A stretch of 64,000 nt of DNA from Turneriella sp942492915. GTDB lineage: Bacteria > Spirochaetota > Leptospiria > Turneriellales > Turneriellaceae. Both the position numbers and the translations under genes were made by a program. The DNA is taken from NCBI GenBank assembly GCA_942492915.1, contig OW818662.1:1736001-1800000 (forward strand), given 5' to 3'. Every line of letters begins with the position of its first letter. The stretch's first letter is position 1. The notes beneath the pieces are model-generated. The model was not told where the DNA came from. It saw only the letters and a program-made list of their open reading frames with translations, and did not search any database. Of this stretch, positions 17,081 to 25,958 are shown piece after piece.

Positions 17081-18064
17081 ATGAGTATATCGACCCAAAC
17101 TGCAAACCAAGCCAAAACCGGCGCTGCACTGCTCTCTATCCGCAATCTAAAGCTTGATTTTACCTCACCCGATCGTACCGTTTACGCGCTGCGAGGCGTC
17201 GATCTCGACATCGCGGCGGGTGAAATTCTGGCAATCGTGGGCGAATCGGGCAGCGGAAAGTCGGTCACCGGGCTGAGCGTTCTGGGCCTGCACGGGAAAC
17301 AGGCAATTGTTTCCGGCAGTGCGACTATGGCCGGCACAAATTTGCTTTCTCTTAATAATGAGGCAATGCGGGCATTTCGGGGCCGCCGCATCGCGATGAT
17401 ATTTCAGGAACCCATGACTGCTCTGAATCCGGTCTTTTCAGTGGGCTACCAGCTGAATGAAATACTCGAATTGCATGCTGGGCTCACGGGTGCAGCGGCC
17501 GAAGCGCGTGCTATTGAACTCTTCCAGAAGGTCGGCATACCAGAACCCGCATTGAGGCTCAAAAGCTATCCCTTTCAGCTTTCGGGGGGCATGCGCCAGC
17601 GTATTCTGATTGCGATGGCGATTGCTGCGGGGCCTGAACTCATTATAGCCGACGAACCGACGACCGCGCTCGATGTCACGATTCAGGCGCAGATTCTGCG
17701 ACTGCTGAGGGAAATAAACGAAACGGAAAAGACGGCGATTATGTTCATCACGCATGACCTGGGAATCGTCGCCAAACTGGCGCACCGTGTCGCTGTCATG
17801 TATGCAGGTGAAATCGTCGAGACGGGCAGCGTTGCAGAAATTTTTGAATCCCCGCGCCACCCTTACACGCGAGCCCTGCTCGCTTCTGTTCATTCGGCGA
17901 ACCGCTCTGAAAAACTCCGCACGATTGCAGGGGCGCCACCTACCCTGACCGCGTTACCAGATGGCTGCGCGTTTGCACCCCGGTGCGAGCAGGCAACGGG
18001 TGAATGCAGAAAAACCGTGGCGATGCGGCACGAGGCTGAACGCGCCTGGCGCTGCATTTTCTGA
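17081..18064 (+). CDS. Oligopeptide/dipeptide ABC transporter ATP-binding protein (OppD/DppD type)
   Basis: This is the ATPase subunit of a peptide-type ABC importer. From the ATG at 17081 it is 327 residues. It has Walker A GESGSGKS near residue 54, signature LSGGMRQRILIAMA, Walker B ELIIADEP with H-loop MFITHDLG, and the C-terminal oligo_HPY segment with the Cys cluster CAFAPRCEQATGEC typical of OppD/DppD. A TTG at 17012 would add 23 unlikely residues. No permease or binding-protein gene is nearby, so its partners must be elsewhere. RNase HI follows 9 nt downstream, probably co-transcribed but functionally unrelated. The substrate is not predictable. Confidence 0.92.
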   Translation: MSISTQTANQAKTGAALLSIRNLKLDFTSPDRTVYALRGVDLDIAAGEILAIVGESGSGKSVTGLSVLGLHGKQAIVSGSATMAGTNLLSLNNEAMRAFRGRRIAMIFQEPMTALNPVFSVGYQLNEILELHAGLTGAAAEARAIELFQKVGIPEPALRLKSYPFQLSGGMRQRILIAMAIAAGPELIIADEPTTALDVTIQAQILRLLREINETEKTAIMFITHDLGIVAKLAHRVAVMYAGEIVETGSVAEIFESPRHPYTRALLASVHSANRSEKLRTIAGAPPTLTALPDGCAFAPRCEQATGECRKTVAMRHEAERAWRCIF

Positions 18065-18073
18065 AATACCTCC

Positions 18074-18520
18074 ATGCCGCCCGAAACCAAAACAGTCAGC
18101 ATTTTCTGTGACGGAGCCTCCCGCGGGAACCCGGGCCCGGCTTCATTCGGTGTCGTGGCCTTCGAGGGCAATGAGGATGTTTCACTCGGTCGGTTCAAGA
18201 ACGACGAATCAATTGCGCTCTTCGCCATTGCAGCGCCGCTCGGTACCTCGACCAACAACGAGGCTGAATACGCCGCAATTCTGAATGCGCTGCAGCGCTG
18301 TGTCGAACGGAACATCAAACAACCGACGATCTTTTCAGACAGTGAACTGGTTATTCGGCAACTGCAGGGGCGCTATAAAGTGAAAGGCGAAAACTTGAAA
18401 AAACCTTATGCCGATGCAATGAAACTTATCGCAACCGTAAAACCGCTACTCGTCCATGTAAAGCGTGAGAAGAACCAGATAGCCGATTTTCTGGCGAACC
18501 GTGCGCTCGATAACGCTTAA
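18074..18520 (+). CDS. Ribonuclease HI family protein
   Basis: This enzyme cleaves the RNA strand of RNA/DNA hybrids. The 148-residue protein carries the catalytic carboxylates of the RNase H fold. The first Asp is in FCDGASRGNPGPASFG, the Glu in TSTNNEAEYAAIL, the next Asp in IFSDSELVIRQL and the last Asp in KREKNQIADFLANRA. The pattern (NPGPA, NNEAEY, SDS.L) is that of the RnhA-like group found in archaea and many bacteria. It lies between the ABC ATPase and the DinG-type helicase, and the latter also acts on nucleic-acid hybrids, so co-expression makes sense. Confidence 0.93.
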   Translation: MPPETKTVSIFCDGASRGNPGPASFGVVAFEGNEDVSLGRFKNDESIALFAIAAPLGTSTNNEAEYAAILNALQRCVERNIKQPTIFSDSELVIRQLQGRYKVKGENLKKPYADAMKLIATVKPLLVHVKREKNQIADFLANRALDNA

Positions 18521-18538
18521 TACTGACTCTGGCTGACG

Positions 18539-20710
18539 ATGTCTGACGAAGAACTCGATGACCTCCCCCACGGCAGATTGCCGCCGTGGTGCAATGCCAG
18601 CGATCTTACCGCGATTCAAGGTGAGTCCATTGAAGAGGCAATTACCGACCATACTGTTTCGGGCGAATCGCTGAATGCGATCTGCGCGGCAGCATTTGCG
18701 CGCATCGGTGATGCCCTGCCTGACTACCAGCTGCGGGACGCGCAGGTGCAGATGGCGCAGCAGATCTTGCGATCATTCTATCGGGAACGCAATGCGGTCA
18801 TTGAGGCCGCAACCGGCGTGGGAAAGTCCTTTGCCTACGTTGTTGCGTCTCTTGCGTTCAACTACCTGACAGGAGACCGGGTTCTGATCGCGACCGAGAC
18901 CAAAGCGCTGCAATGGCAGCTTTTTGAAAAAGATCTGCCTTTTATACGCCGGGCTCTCGACGCAGACCTTCGGTTCGAGTTATGTCTGGGTTCTGCTAAT
19001 TACTTCTGTCGCCTGCGCTACGAACAGATGGTAAACGAAGGCTCGTTTCGCGATCTGATAGAAGAAGAAAAGCTGAGCGAAATACGCGCCTGGGCCCACG
19101 AAGTAATGACAGATTTCTCCCGGTCTGGCAGCCGATTCGAAGAAACACCTAAAATACCCGAATCGATCTGGCGCCTCGTCACGCGAGACAGCGATGGCTG
19201 CCCGGCGAACCGCTGCCCGCATTACTCGAACTGTAATTATTACCGCGAGCGAAAAAAATGGAGCGATGCGCAGCTGCTCGTTGCCAACCACCATCTCTTG
19301 TTGTTTCATCTGCTGAACGACAAGCACACGCTACCCGAATACGGCGCCGTCGTGATCGACGAAGCACACGGGCTCATCAGAACGGGATACAGCATTTTTA
19401 CGGCAAGTTTTGGCCGCCACGACTTTGCTGATCTGAAAAAGGGTATCGACAAACTTCTGATCAGCCATACCGGTATTCAGGGCGAACTGAAACAAGAAAT
19501 CGAAGAAGTGACTGCAGCCTGCCTGACGCGTTGGGAGACTTTTTTTTCACGTTGGGAAGTTGAAACCGACATGGTTTTTCAGAACACCGGCACGGCGCTG
19601 ATACGACAGAATATTGCTGACACACCTGAAATCAACAGCCCTTTGATTGAACTTGCAGAACGGTACGAAGGCCTGAAGTCTGAAGACACAGACGCAACGC
19701 TTCTCGGCACCATCAACGCGCAGCTGAAACAGATTCGTAAAATGGCCGCGTTTGCCGGCATGTACAGCAAATTTGACGCGCAGGGCATCGTCTACTGGGC
19801 AGAGAAACGCGACGACCGCTTCATGCTGCAGGCATGCCGACTGAACCTCGGCGAAACACTCGCTGACCTGATGCCTGAACTGCGCCTTTATACCTCGGCG
19901 ACGATCGGCTACTGGCCGTTCGCTGAATTTCCAACGCGCAAATCAGACCTGATTCAACGCGGTTTCTTCAACCGGTTTCTCGGCGATGCGCTGCCGCTCG
20001 CAGAAGAAGGCAGCGTCGACTGCAACATTTTCTTTTCTCCCTTCAACTACCGCGAGCATGCGGCGCTGTATGCGCCCGAGCACCTGCTGATACCCGAGCA
20101 TGGCTCACCGCCGCACGTGCAGGCTGAATATTTTGACCGACTCGCCGAAGAAATTGCGGCGCTGACCTCGGTCTCGGGTGGCGGGGCTCTGGTACTTTTT
20201 ACATCCAACTACAACCTGCAACAGGTCGGTGAGAGGCTGGCGGCAATGACTGACCTCGAAGTTATCTCACAGCTCGACGACGGTGTCCAAGATGCACTGG
20301 CCCGTTTTCGCCGCAACAAAGAATCGATTCTTTTAGGGTCTCAATCGTTCTGGCAGGGTATCGACATCGCGGGCGACGGCCTGCGGCTGCTGATTATCAC
20401 AAAACTTCTGTTCACACCGCCCGATGACCCGATATTTAAAGCACGATCCGAAATTCTGGAAGCCAAAGGCAAGCGGCCCTTTTTTGACCTCTCGCTGCCG
20501 CATGCATCGACTATGCTCAGACAGGCTTTTGGTCGTCTCATTCGTACCGAACGCGACAAGGGAATTATCGCACTACTCGATAGCCGCATCTGGCAGAAAA
20601 CATACGGCAAAACTCTGATTGCGAATCTGCCACGCGTGCAGGTGCTGCGCACTTTTGCCGAACTTGAAACAGCGAACGAGAAGTTTGGTTTGCTGAAATA
20701 CGATGTCTGA
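18539..20710 (+). CDS. dinG: DinG/XPD-type iron-sulfur ATP-dependent helicase
   Basis: This is a superfamily 2 5'-3' DNA helicase of the DinG/XPD group, involved in R-loop and structure removal. The 723 residues contain Walker A EAATGVGKSFAYV, DEAH box VVIDEAHGL, and the C-terminal helicase motifs GSQSFWQGIDIAGDGLRLLII and QAFGRLIRTERDKG. Cysteines between motifs I and II (the Cys in CLGSANYFC and the set in CPANRCPHYSNC) are placed to bind the 4Fe-4S cluster. It follows RNase HI by 18 nt. Its stop codon lies inside a 20-bp hairpin shared with the convergent nuclease gene. Confidence 0.9.
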   Translation: MSDEELDDLPHGRLPPWCNASDLTAIQGESIEEAITDHTVSGESLNAICAAAFARIGDALPDYQLRDAQVQMAQQILRSFYRERNAVIEAATGVGKSFAYVVASLAFNYLTGDRVLIATETKALQWQLFEKDLPFIRRALDADLRFELCLGSANYFCRLRYEQMVNEGSFRDLIEEEKLSEIRAWAHEVMTDFSRSGSRFEETPKIPESIWRLVTRDSDGCPANRCPHYSNCNYYRERKKWSDAQLLVANHHLLLFHLLNDKHTLPEYGAVVIDEAHGLIRTGYSIFTASFGRHDFADLKKGIDKLLISHTGIQGELKQEIEEVTAACLTRWETFFSRWEVETDMVFQNTGTALIRQNIADTPEINSPLIELAERYEGLKSEDTDATLLGTINAQLKQIRKMAAFAGMYSKFDAQGIVYWAEKRDDRFMLQACRLNLGETLADLMPELRLYTSATIGYWPFAEFPTRKSDLIQRGFFNRFLGDALPLAEEGSVDCNIFFSPFNYREHAALYAPEHLLIPEHGSPPHVQAEYFDRLAEEIAALTSVSGGGALVLFTSNYNLQQVGERLAAMTDLEVISQLDDGVQDALARFRRNKESILLGSQSFWQGIDIAGDGLRLLIITKLLFTPPDDPIFKARSEILEAKGKRPFFDLSLPHASTMLRQAFGRLIRTERDKGIIALLDSRIWQKTYGKTLIANLPRVQVLRTFAELETANEKFGLLKYDV

Positions 20711-20748
20711 TCGATGCAAGCAGCTACGCTGCTTGCATCGATCAGACA
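20704..20748. terminator. 20-bp perfect hairpin between convergent dinG and nuclease genes
   Basis: Positions 20704-20723 are the exact reverse complement of 20729-20748, with a 5-nt loop (CTACG). The dinG stop codon TGA (20708-20710) is inside the left arm, and the convergent gene ends 1 nt to the right. It is probably a bidirectional transcript end, but there is no U-tract on either side. Confidence 0.75.
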
Positions 20749-22152
20749 CTAACTGCAGGGTAAGTAGTAAGTGCTCTGGTACCGCGGCAATTCGATCTGC
20801 GCCCCGTCCATGAAATTCAGATTCTTCGCGAGGTTTTCGCGCGATGCATCTTCGCCGTGGTTGATGTAGATGCGCTCGACGCCTTCGCCTTTAAAAGGTC
20901 GCATCCAGTCGAGCAGGCCGCCGAGGTCTGCGTGAGCAGAAAATGACTGTATCTGCGCGACCATTGCGCGTACAAGCACCTCTTTGCCGTATATGTTGAC
21001 CCGGTTTGCGCCCGTCATGATCTGGTGTGCGAGTGTACCCTCGCCCGCGTAACCCGTGAAAAGTACAAAGTTGCGTGTGTCACTAAGCCTGTGTTCGAGG
21101 TGGTGCACAACTCTGCCCCCCGTGCACATGCCCGAGGCGCTGACGACAATCATTGGCCCCGGGGCCTCGACGAGCGCACGGCTTTCGTCGGCATTTTTCA
21201 CCAGAATCATATTGCGCGACTTTAAGAACTCAAAAAATCCCGAATCTTCTACCTCAGAGACTAGCTCGCTTTTGAAACGGCTATAGGCTTTTGTCGCCTT
21301 GACCGCCATCGGCGAATCGAGAGCAATGCGCATAGCCGGAATTTTTTTGTCCATCATCAGGCGGTAGAGAACATAGAGCGTAATCTGCGCACGACCGATC
21401 GCAAATGCGGGCATCAGCAAAATGCCGCGGCGATCGACGATATATTTCACTGCGTCGCTGATTTTTTTCTCGTAATCTTCGTGCACGCGCAGGCGATCGC
21501 CGTACGTCGACTCGATGACCACGTTCTGCGCGACCGGCGGCCTTCTGAGCGGCTTGTGAAAAAAGGTGGATTCAGGCCCGATATCGCCGCTGAACACCAT
21601 GCTGAACCCTTTGCGCGATACATTCAAATGCGCGGCGCCGAGAATGTGACCGGCCCAGGTGTAGCAGAAATGGAAAGGGCCAACGCGAAATTTGCGATTG
21701 TAACTGACGCTCTGTAAAAACTCCAAGGCCTTTTCGCCATCTTCTTTTGTAAATAGCGGTGCTTCTAAACCGAGCTTCTTCGCTTCTTTGCGCGACAGCT
21801 GCCTGAATTCTTCTTCTTGAATGTTGCCGGCGTCGGGCAAAATAATTTCGAGCAGTTTCGCCGTGGGTTTCGTGCAATAGATTTTGCCGCGAAAACCTTC
21901 ACGCACGAGACGCGGTATCAAGCCCGAATGGTCGATGTGCGCGTGCGTCAGCACAATCGCATCGATCGTTTCGGGATGGCTTTCGAGCGGCAGGTAATTG
22001 CGTGCTTCGACGTACTTGGGCCCCTGGTAGAGACCGCAGTCAACATAGACGCGAAAACCCTGGTATTCGATGAGAGTGCGCGAGCCGGTAACAAAACCGG
22101 CCGCGCCGAGAAATTGCACGCGTACAGTATCGCGCGTGGCGGCGGGGGACAA
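20749..22152 (-). CDS. Beta-CASP metallo-beta-lactamase ribonuclease-like protein
   Basis: This 467-residue protein belongs to the MBL-fold nucleases related to CPSF-73/RNase J-type enzymes (the YSH1-like group). The zinc motif is VLTHAHIDHSGLIPRL. The beta-CASP region contains LLMPAFAIGRAQ, ALDSPMAVKAT and IVVSASGMCTGGRVVHHL, and the terminal His motif is QSFSAHADLGGLLDWM. Such proteins process or degrade RNA. The start is a TTG at 22152. A GTG about 11 residues later would start closer to the conserved QFLGAAGFVTGSR and cannot be excluded. It is convergent with dinG. Confidence 0.9.
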   Translation of the reverse strand: MSPAATRDTVRVQFLGAAGFVTGSRTLIEYQGFRVYVDCGLYQGPKYVEARNYLPLESHPETIDAIVLTHAHIDHSGLIPRLVREGFRGKIYCTKPTAKLLEIILPDAGNIQEEEFRQLSRKEAKKLGLEAPLFTKEDGEKALEFLQSVSYNRKFRVGPFHFCYTWAGHILGAAHLNVSRKGFSMVFSGDIGPESTFFHKPLRRPPVAQNVVIESTYGDRLRVHEDYEKKISDAVKYIVDRRGILLMPAFAIGRAQITLYVLYRLMMDKKIPAMRIALDSPMAVKATKAYSRFKSELVSEVEDSGFFEFLKSRNMILVKNADESRALVEAPGPMIVVSASGMCTGGRVVHHLEHRLSDTRNFVLFTGYAGEGTLAHQIMTGANRVNIYGKEVLVRAMVAQIQSFSAHADLGGLLDWMRPFKGEGVERIYINHGEDASRENLAKNLNFMDGAQIELPRYQSTYYLPCS

Positions 22153-22197
22153 ATCGTTAGGTGCTATGCGCGCCCCCGCACGAATCTTTCTTCTGAA

Positions 22198-23235
22198 TTA
22201 CCAGGCGATTCTCACCCCAGCGTGTGCGCCATAGTTGCCGCCGGTCGAATAATTGCCTTGCGCATAAATACTTAGCAAGTTGGTGTTCTTGAGCGGTACA
22301 AGGTTTAATTGCGGGCCTGCAAAGAATCGTACTGCGCCAAAAGACGGGCCCTGATTTTCAGATATTGCAAGTTGAGCTGACCCCACGTTTCCGTTAACAT
22401 TGTTCGTAATTGGCCCATTCATGTTAGCTACAATGCTTGATTTGCCGAAATTCAAATCTATGCCAACGCCGCCGAAAAGTGACAAGATATAAAGCGTTCG
22501 AATGCTCGTTGAAATTTCGAGCGGAATGCTGAATGAACTCGCTTCCAGTGCGAGCGTACTGTTTGCGTCAGGCGTCCATTTTGCGGTTATGCCATTGGAA
22601 GTCGCAGTGATACTTTGGCCTACTTTGTAAGTCATGCTATTGCTGCTCACGTTGAAACCGGTCGTAAACGCGAGGCCGCCCCAGTTCAATAGGCCAAGAC
22701 CGCCGATATTCTTGTTCTCTATGATCTTATATTGAGCATGCATACCGAAAGTGCTTGTCTTGATGGTCAGACTGTCGACAAGTGAATCGTTAGAATACCC
22801 AAAGAAATTGACAAAAACCGTGAGACGTTTCAGGTCAATTGGTCCAATGACAGGCATTCCTGGGAATTTCGAAAGAGATACGCCCGCCATGATACTCGCC
22901 TGCACGCCGAGTCCTACGGGAGGCAGGCCACCTTTGGATTCAAATTTGAAACCATCCGTTGTATTGAGTCCAACGCCGACACCCCCGCCCACGACAAAAA
23001 GACTGTGGTCAGTAGCGTACGAAACGCCTTGGCCTTTGTTCGTTATCGCTTGCGCATTAGACATCGACTTCAAAAAATCACCCATTTTGGGGACTTGAAA
23101 CTGGTTATTGATTTCCTGCTGTATTGCAGAGTCGACCGTTGCGTCGCCTGTATTGGCGTTTACGACGAGTCCAGCATGAACCTGCGGGATCGCAGCGAGC
23201 ATGGCTATAAATGCTAATTTAGAATATTTGTTCAT
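22198..23235 (-). CDS. Predicted outer-membrane beta-barrel protein
   Basis: This 345-residue protein has a clear signal peptide (MNKYSKLAFIAMLAAIPQVHA). The mature part has alternating hydrophobic/polar strands (LFVVGGGVGVGLN, LTVFVNFFGYSND, LYILSLFGGVGIDLNFG, LLSIYAQGNYSTGGNYGAHAG) and a C-terminal aromatic residue (RIAW). This is the profile of an outer-membrane beta-barrel. I do not recognise a named family. Leptospirales have many lineage-specific barrels of this kind. There is a strong ribosome-binding site (AAGGAG) 7 nt before the ATG. It is divergent from flgM, with 242 bp between the starts. Confidence 0.75.
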   Translation of the reverse strand: MNKYSKLAFIAMLAAIPQVHAGLVVNANTGDATVDSAIQQEINNQFQVPKMGDFLKSMSNAQAITNKGQGVSYATDHSLFVVGGGVGVGLNTTDGFKFESKGGLPPVGLGVQASIMAGVSLSKFPGMPVIGPIDLKRLTVFVNFFGYSNDSLVDSLTIKTSTFGMHAQYKIIENKNIGGLGLLNWGGLAFTTGFNVSSNSMTYKVGQSITATSNGITAKWTPDANSTLALEASSFSIPLEISTSIRTLYILSLFGGVGIDLNFGKSSIVANMNGPITNNVNGNVGSAQLAISENQGPSFGAVRFFAGPQLNLVPLKNTNLLSIYAQGNYSTGGNYGAHAGVRIAW

Positions 23236-23394
23236 TATTTCTCCTTTTTAATGCGCCGGTCGCTGTTTCGGTCGGTCTACGGCTGCGCTGGCACCCAATA
23301 CCCTTACCCGTTCGCAAATTCAAGCATTTTTAGCAAATTTAACCGGGTTTTGCCAGCCAATGCCCCAAAATACCAATTTGCTACTTTTTTTGCT

Positions 23395-23421
23395 TAAAAA
23401 AACTGCTTGTCCTGCCGATAC
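23395..23421 (+). promoter_or_regulatory. Sigma-28 (FliA) promoter for flgM
   Basis: TAAAAAAA at 23395-23402, an 11-nt spacer and GCCGATAC at 23414-23421 match the sigma-28 consensus (TAAA, 15 nt, GCCGATAA) at all core positions but the last. It lies 56 nt upstream of the flgM ATG on the same strand. Control of an anti-sigma-28 gene by sigma-28 is the classic flagellar feedback arrangement. Confidence 0.85.
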
Positions 23422-23477
23422 TGATTGTAGAGTTATAGGCGGCCTGGGTACAGGCTCCGTAACGGGCGAGGGAGACT

Positions 23478-23780
23478 ATGAACATAGACAAAATACACAA
23501 TGCCGGGCAAGTACAGGCGCTGAACGATAAATCAGCCTCGAAACCCCAGGAAACCAAGAGCGCTGCTCTCGGCAACGATACCGTATCGATTTCGCAGGCT
23601 GCTCTGCAGGCTCGTGAAACGGCACAGGTACAAAAGGCGATATCTTCTGCAAGCGACGTGCGCACTGACCGTGTACGCGAAGTGAAAGAGAAGCTGGCGC
23701 GCGGCGAATATGACAACCTGTCCAACGACGTGTTGAACCATATAGCTGCAAAACTGACAACCGCGGTTAAAAACGGTTAA
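23478..23780 (+). CDS. flgM: Anti-sigma-28 factor FlgM
   Basis: FlgM binds FliA (sigma-28) until the flagellar hook is complete, then releases it. The 100-residue protein has a low-complexity, probably disordered N-terminal half and the conserved C-terminal sigma-binding segment: NDTVSISQAALQARE, SDVRTDRVREVKEKLARGEY, then SNDVLNHIAAKLTTAV. The start has a good ribosome-binding site (GAGGGAG). A near-consensus sigma-28 promoter lies 56 nt upstream. No other flagellar gene is nearby. A rho-independent terminator follows at 23845. Confidence 0.93.
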   Translation: MNIDKIHNAGQVQALNDKSASKPQETKSAALGNDTVSISQAALQARETAQVQKAISSASDVRTDRVREVKEKLARGEYDNLSNDVLNHIAAKLTTAVKNG

Positions 23781-23844
23781 TTGACCGGTTCAGACAATAA
23801 ATAGAGGGGCATATCTCGCCACTTCCCTTTTATAAGTACCCGAG

Positions 23845-23871
23845 AAAGGCGGCGTTTGCCGCCTTTTTTTT
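23845..23871 (+). terminator. Intrinsic terminator after flgM
   Basis: AAAGGCGGC and GCCGCCTTT form a 9-bp stem with a GTTT loop, followed by a further T-run. It lies 64 nt after the flgM stop and 10 nt before the next start. This is the only textbook hairpin-plus-U-tract terminator seen on the plus strand. Confidence 0.9.
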
Positions 23872-23881
23872 GTAGGCCCGC

Positions 23882-25045
23882 ATGCAAGGTATTCCCTGGG
23901 CGCAGTTCTCGATTCCCACACGGATCCAGTTTGAGAACGATTCGATCTTCAAGATCGGTAACTATGTTAAACAGTTCGGCACGCGCATTTTGCTGCTGAA
24001 CCTGAAATCGGAAAACAAGAACCCGTCTGAACTGACGGTACTAAAAAACGGCCTGACCAAACATTCAGACGGCGTGATCCTCTACGACGACCTGACTGCC
24101 GACCCGACCAGCGACCAGGTCGATTCGGCGGCTTATTTCACCAAGAAGGCTCACGCCGATGCCATCGTCGCGTTTGGTTCAATAGAAACCTTTGCCACGG
24201 CAAAGCTGGTCTCTATTCTCGTTACCAATTCGGTGTTTGCATCTGACGTGCTGAACGGACGCGCGAAAATTAAAAATCCCCCCCTGCCCCTCATCACCGT
24301 TCCAGTTGAGCCGGCTCTGGGCGAAGAGATCTCACCCAGTTTTACGATTCGCGATGCGGCCGACGGCCATAAAAAATATTTTGAACATGAGCTGCTTTTC
24401 CCAGTGGCGACTTTTTATGACCCGAAGGTTTGCGAACACTTGACTTCAGACAGTGCCGCGCGCCTCGGTGGAGCGACGCTTGCGTACGCCATTGAAAGCC
24501 AGCTGTCGCCAAAATCGAACCCAATCTCGAGCGCGCTCGCACTGCGCGCGATCGAACTCCTGCGACGCAATATTCCACAGCTCTACAAAGACCCGAAGAA
24601 CGATAAACTCATCACAACGATGCTCTGGTCTTCGGCGATGATTTCAATTTCGGCTGTCTCATCGCCAGTCGGTGTTGCGTTTTCTGTGGCGAATGCGCTC
24701 AACGCGCACGACAAAGTGAACTTCTGCGATGCGCTTTCGCTGATTCTGCCGCACGTCATGGAATATTACCTCACGGCAGCCCCGGCGCAGTATATCAACA
24801 TCGCCCGCGCGCTCGGAGAAGACGTGAAAGACATATCGGTCATCGAAGCTGCGATCAAGGCGGTTGAAGGCGTGCGCCGCCTTTTTCTTGAAGTCAACCT
24901 GCCGACGCGCCTCTCTGAATTCGATGTAAAAAAACACGAACTTGAGGATATCTCACGTCTTGCCTCTGCATTTCCGCATTTGGAAAACGCACCGCGCATG
25001 CTGACACGAAATGAGATCGAATCTATTCTGCTCGCAGCTTTTTGA
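23882..25045 (+). CDS. Iron-containing alcohol dehydrogenase family protein, predicted pseudoenzyme
   Basis: The 387-residue protein aligns by eye with group III (iron-containing) alcohol dehydrogenases. NPISSALALRAIELL and LILPHVMEYY match conserved family blocks. All four metal-ligand positions are replaced. The family's DALTHAIE appears as ATLAYAIE (Ala198, Tyr202). The VHGMAH block is AFSVAN. The HG before ANAILLPHVM is NF. The dinucleotide motif GGGS is reduced to AFGS. It should therefore bind neither iron/zinc nor NAD(P) in the usual way, and is more likely regulatory or structural. The first ATG follows the flgM terminator directly. A secreted protein gene follows 1 nt downstream. Confidence 0.75.
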   Translation: MQGIPWAQFSIPTRIQFENDSIFKIGNYVKQFGTRILLLNLKSENKNPSELTVLKNGLTKHSDGVILYDDLTADPTSDQVDSAAYFTKKAHADAIVAFGSIETFATAKLVSILVTNSVFASDVLNGRAKIKNPPLPLITVPVEPALGEEISPSFTIRDAADGHKKYFEHELLFPVATFYDPKVCEHLTSDSAARLGGATLAYAIESQLSPKSNPISSALALRAIELLRRNIPQLYKDPKNDKLITTMLWSSAMISISAVSSPVGVAFSVANALNAHDKVNFCDALSLILPHVMEYYLTAAPAQYINIARALGEDVKDISVIEAAIKAVEGVRRLFLEVNLPTRLSEFDVKKHELEDISRLASAFPHLENAPRMLTRNEIESILLAAF

Positions 25046-25046
25046 T

Positions 25047-25865
25047 ATGAAATCGCTCCAGTTTCTCCGCTTCTGTTTCGTGACCGCAGTACTCTTTACG
25101 CCCGTTTATTCCAATTCACCCGATCGCGCATTCTGCGAGAAAATTCTGGGCGAAAATAAGCATTTCATCGACTTTCTGAATTCGGGTATTTCAAACTTTG
25201 CCGAGGGCGAGCACCTGAAGACTTTTCGCGCCGCAGCGCTCGAGCACTATAAGGCACATAAAGAATATCTCTCGGGGCACTACAAAGAGACGCACGGTCA
25301 CATCAGAGAATCGCAGAAAATTCTCAAAGACCTATATCTGGGTGTGCTCAATGACTATTACCAGAAAGACACGCGCGAGCTGCTCGAACGCAATTCGGCG
25401 ATGATCATCGAAACAAAAGACGTGCGCGCCGCGCATTTTATGCGCCTCGGCTACCGTGACCTGAAGGTATCAGAAATATACGAAGGCAAAGGGTACAACC
25501 ACAACAAGCACCTCTACTCGACGAAAATCTGGTTCTATATTGACGCCATCAAATATGCCAGGCAGGCCAAGCGCTACGCGTTTCTGGCAATTATCGAAAG
25601 CCAGACCCCCTACGCCGACAAAGACGATTTCAAGCAGCAGACGATCGACGACTACTTCAATAAGCCTGAACCCGACAGGCAGCGTGACTTCGACCGGGTT
25701 CAGTCACGGCTGATTAATCTGATCAACCGCAAACTCGTGGTGAACAATTACAACTTCTTTTTTCACCACTTCGACAATTATGGATACATCAACAATGGCA
25801 GGCGTAACGAGTTTGATGCGTTCGTCGTCGAAATGGCGGCTGCCAATCAGCCCAAACGCAAATAA
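25047..25865 (+). CDS. Secreted protein of unknown function
   Basis: From the ATG at 25047, 1 nt after the previous stop, this is 272 residues. The signal peptide is MKSLQFLRFCFVTAVLFTPVYS and the mature part is helical and His/Tyr/Lys-rich (HYKAHKEYLSGHYKETHGHI, NYNFFFHHFDNYGYINNG). The frame extends 12 codons further upstream, but that start would spoil the signal peptide. I do not recognise a family. Tight coupling to the dehydrogenase-like gene suggests an operon. The envelope location is inferred from the signal peptide only. Confidence 0.7.
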   Translation: MKSLQFLRFCFVTAVLFTPVYSNSPDRAFCEKILGENKHFIDFLNSGISNFAEGEHLKTFRAAALEHYKAHKEYLSGHYKETHGHIRESQKILKDLYLGVLNDYYQKDTRELLERNSAMIIETKDVRAAHFMRLGYRDLKVSEIYEGKGYNHNKHLYSTKIWFYIDAIKYARQAKRYAFLAIIESQTPYADKDDFKQQTIDDYFNKPEPDRQRDFDRVQSRLINLINRKLVVNNYNFFFHHFDNYGYINNGRRNEFDAFVVEMAAANQPKRK

Positions 25866-25958
25866 GGCGTCTTAAAAAAGTACTCGCGATCTGCGCTGTC
25901 TGTGCCGATAATATAACAGGCCTGACCATTTACCCGCTCAGAGCCATTAGGCAGATTT

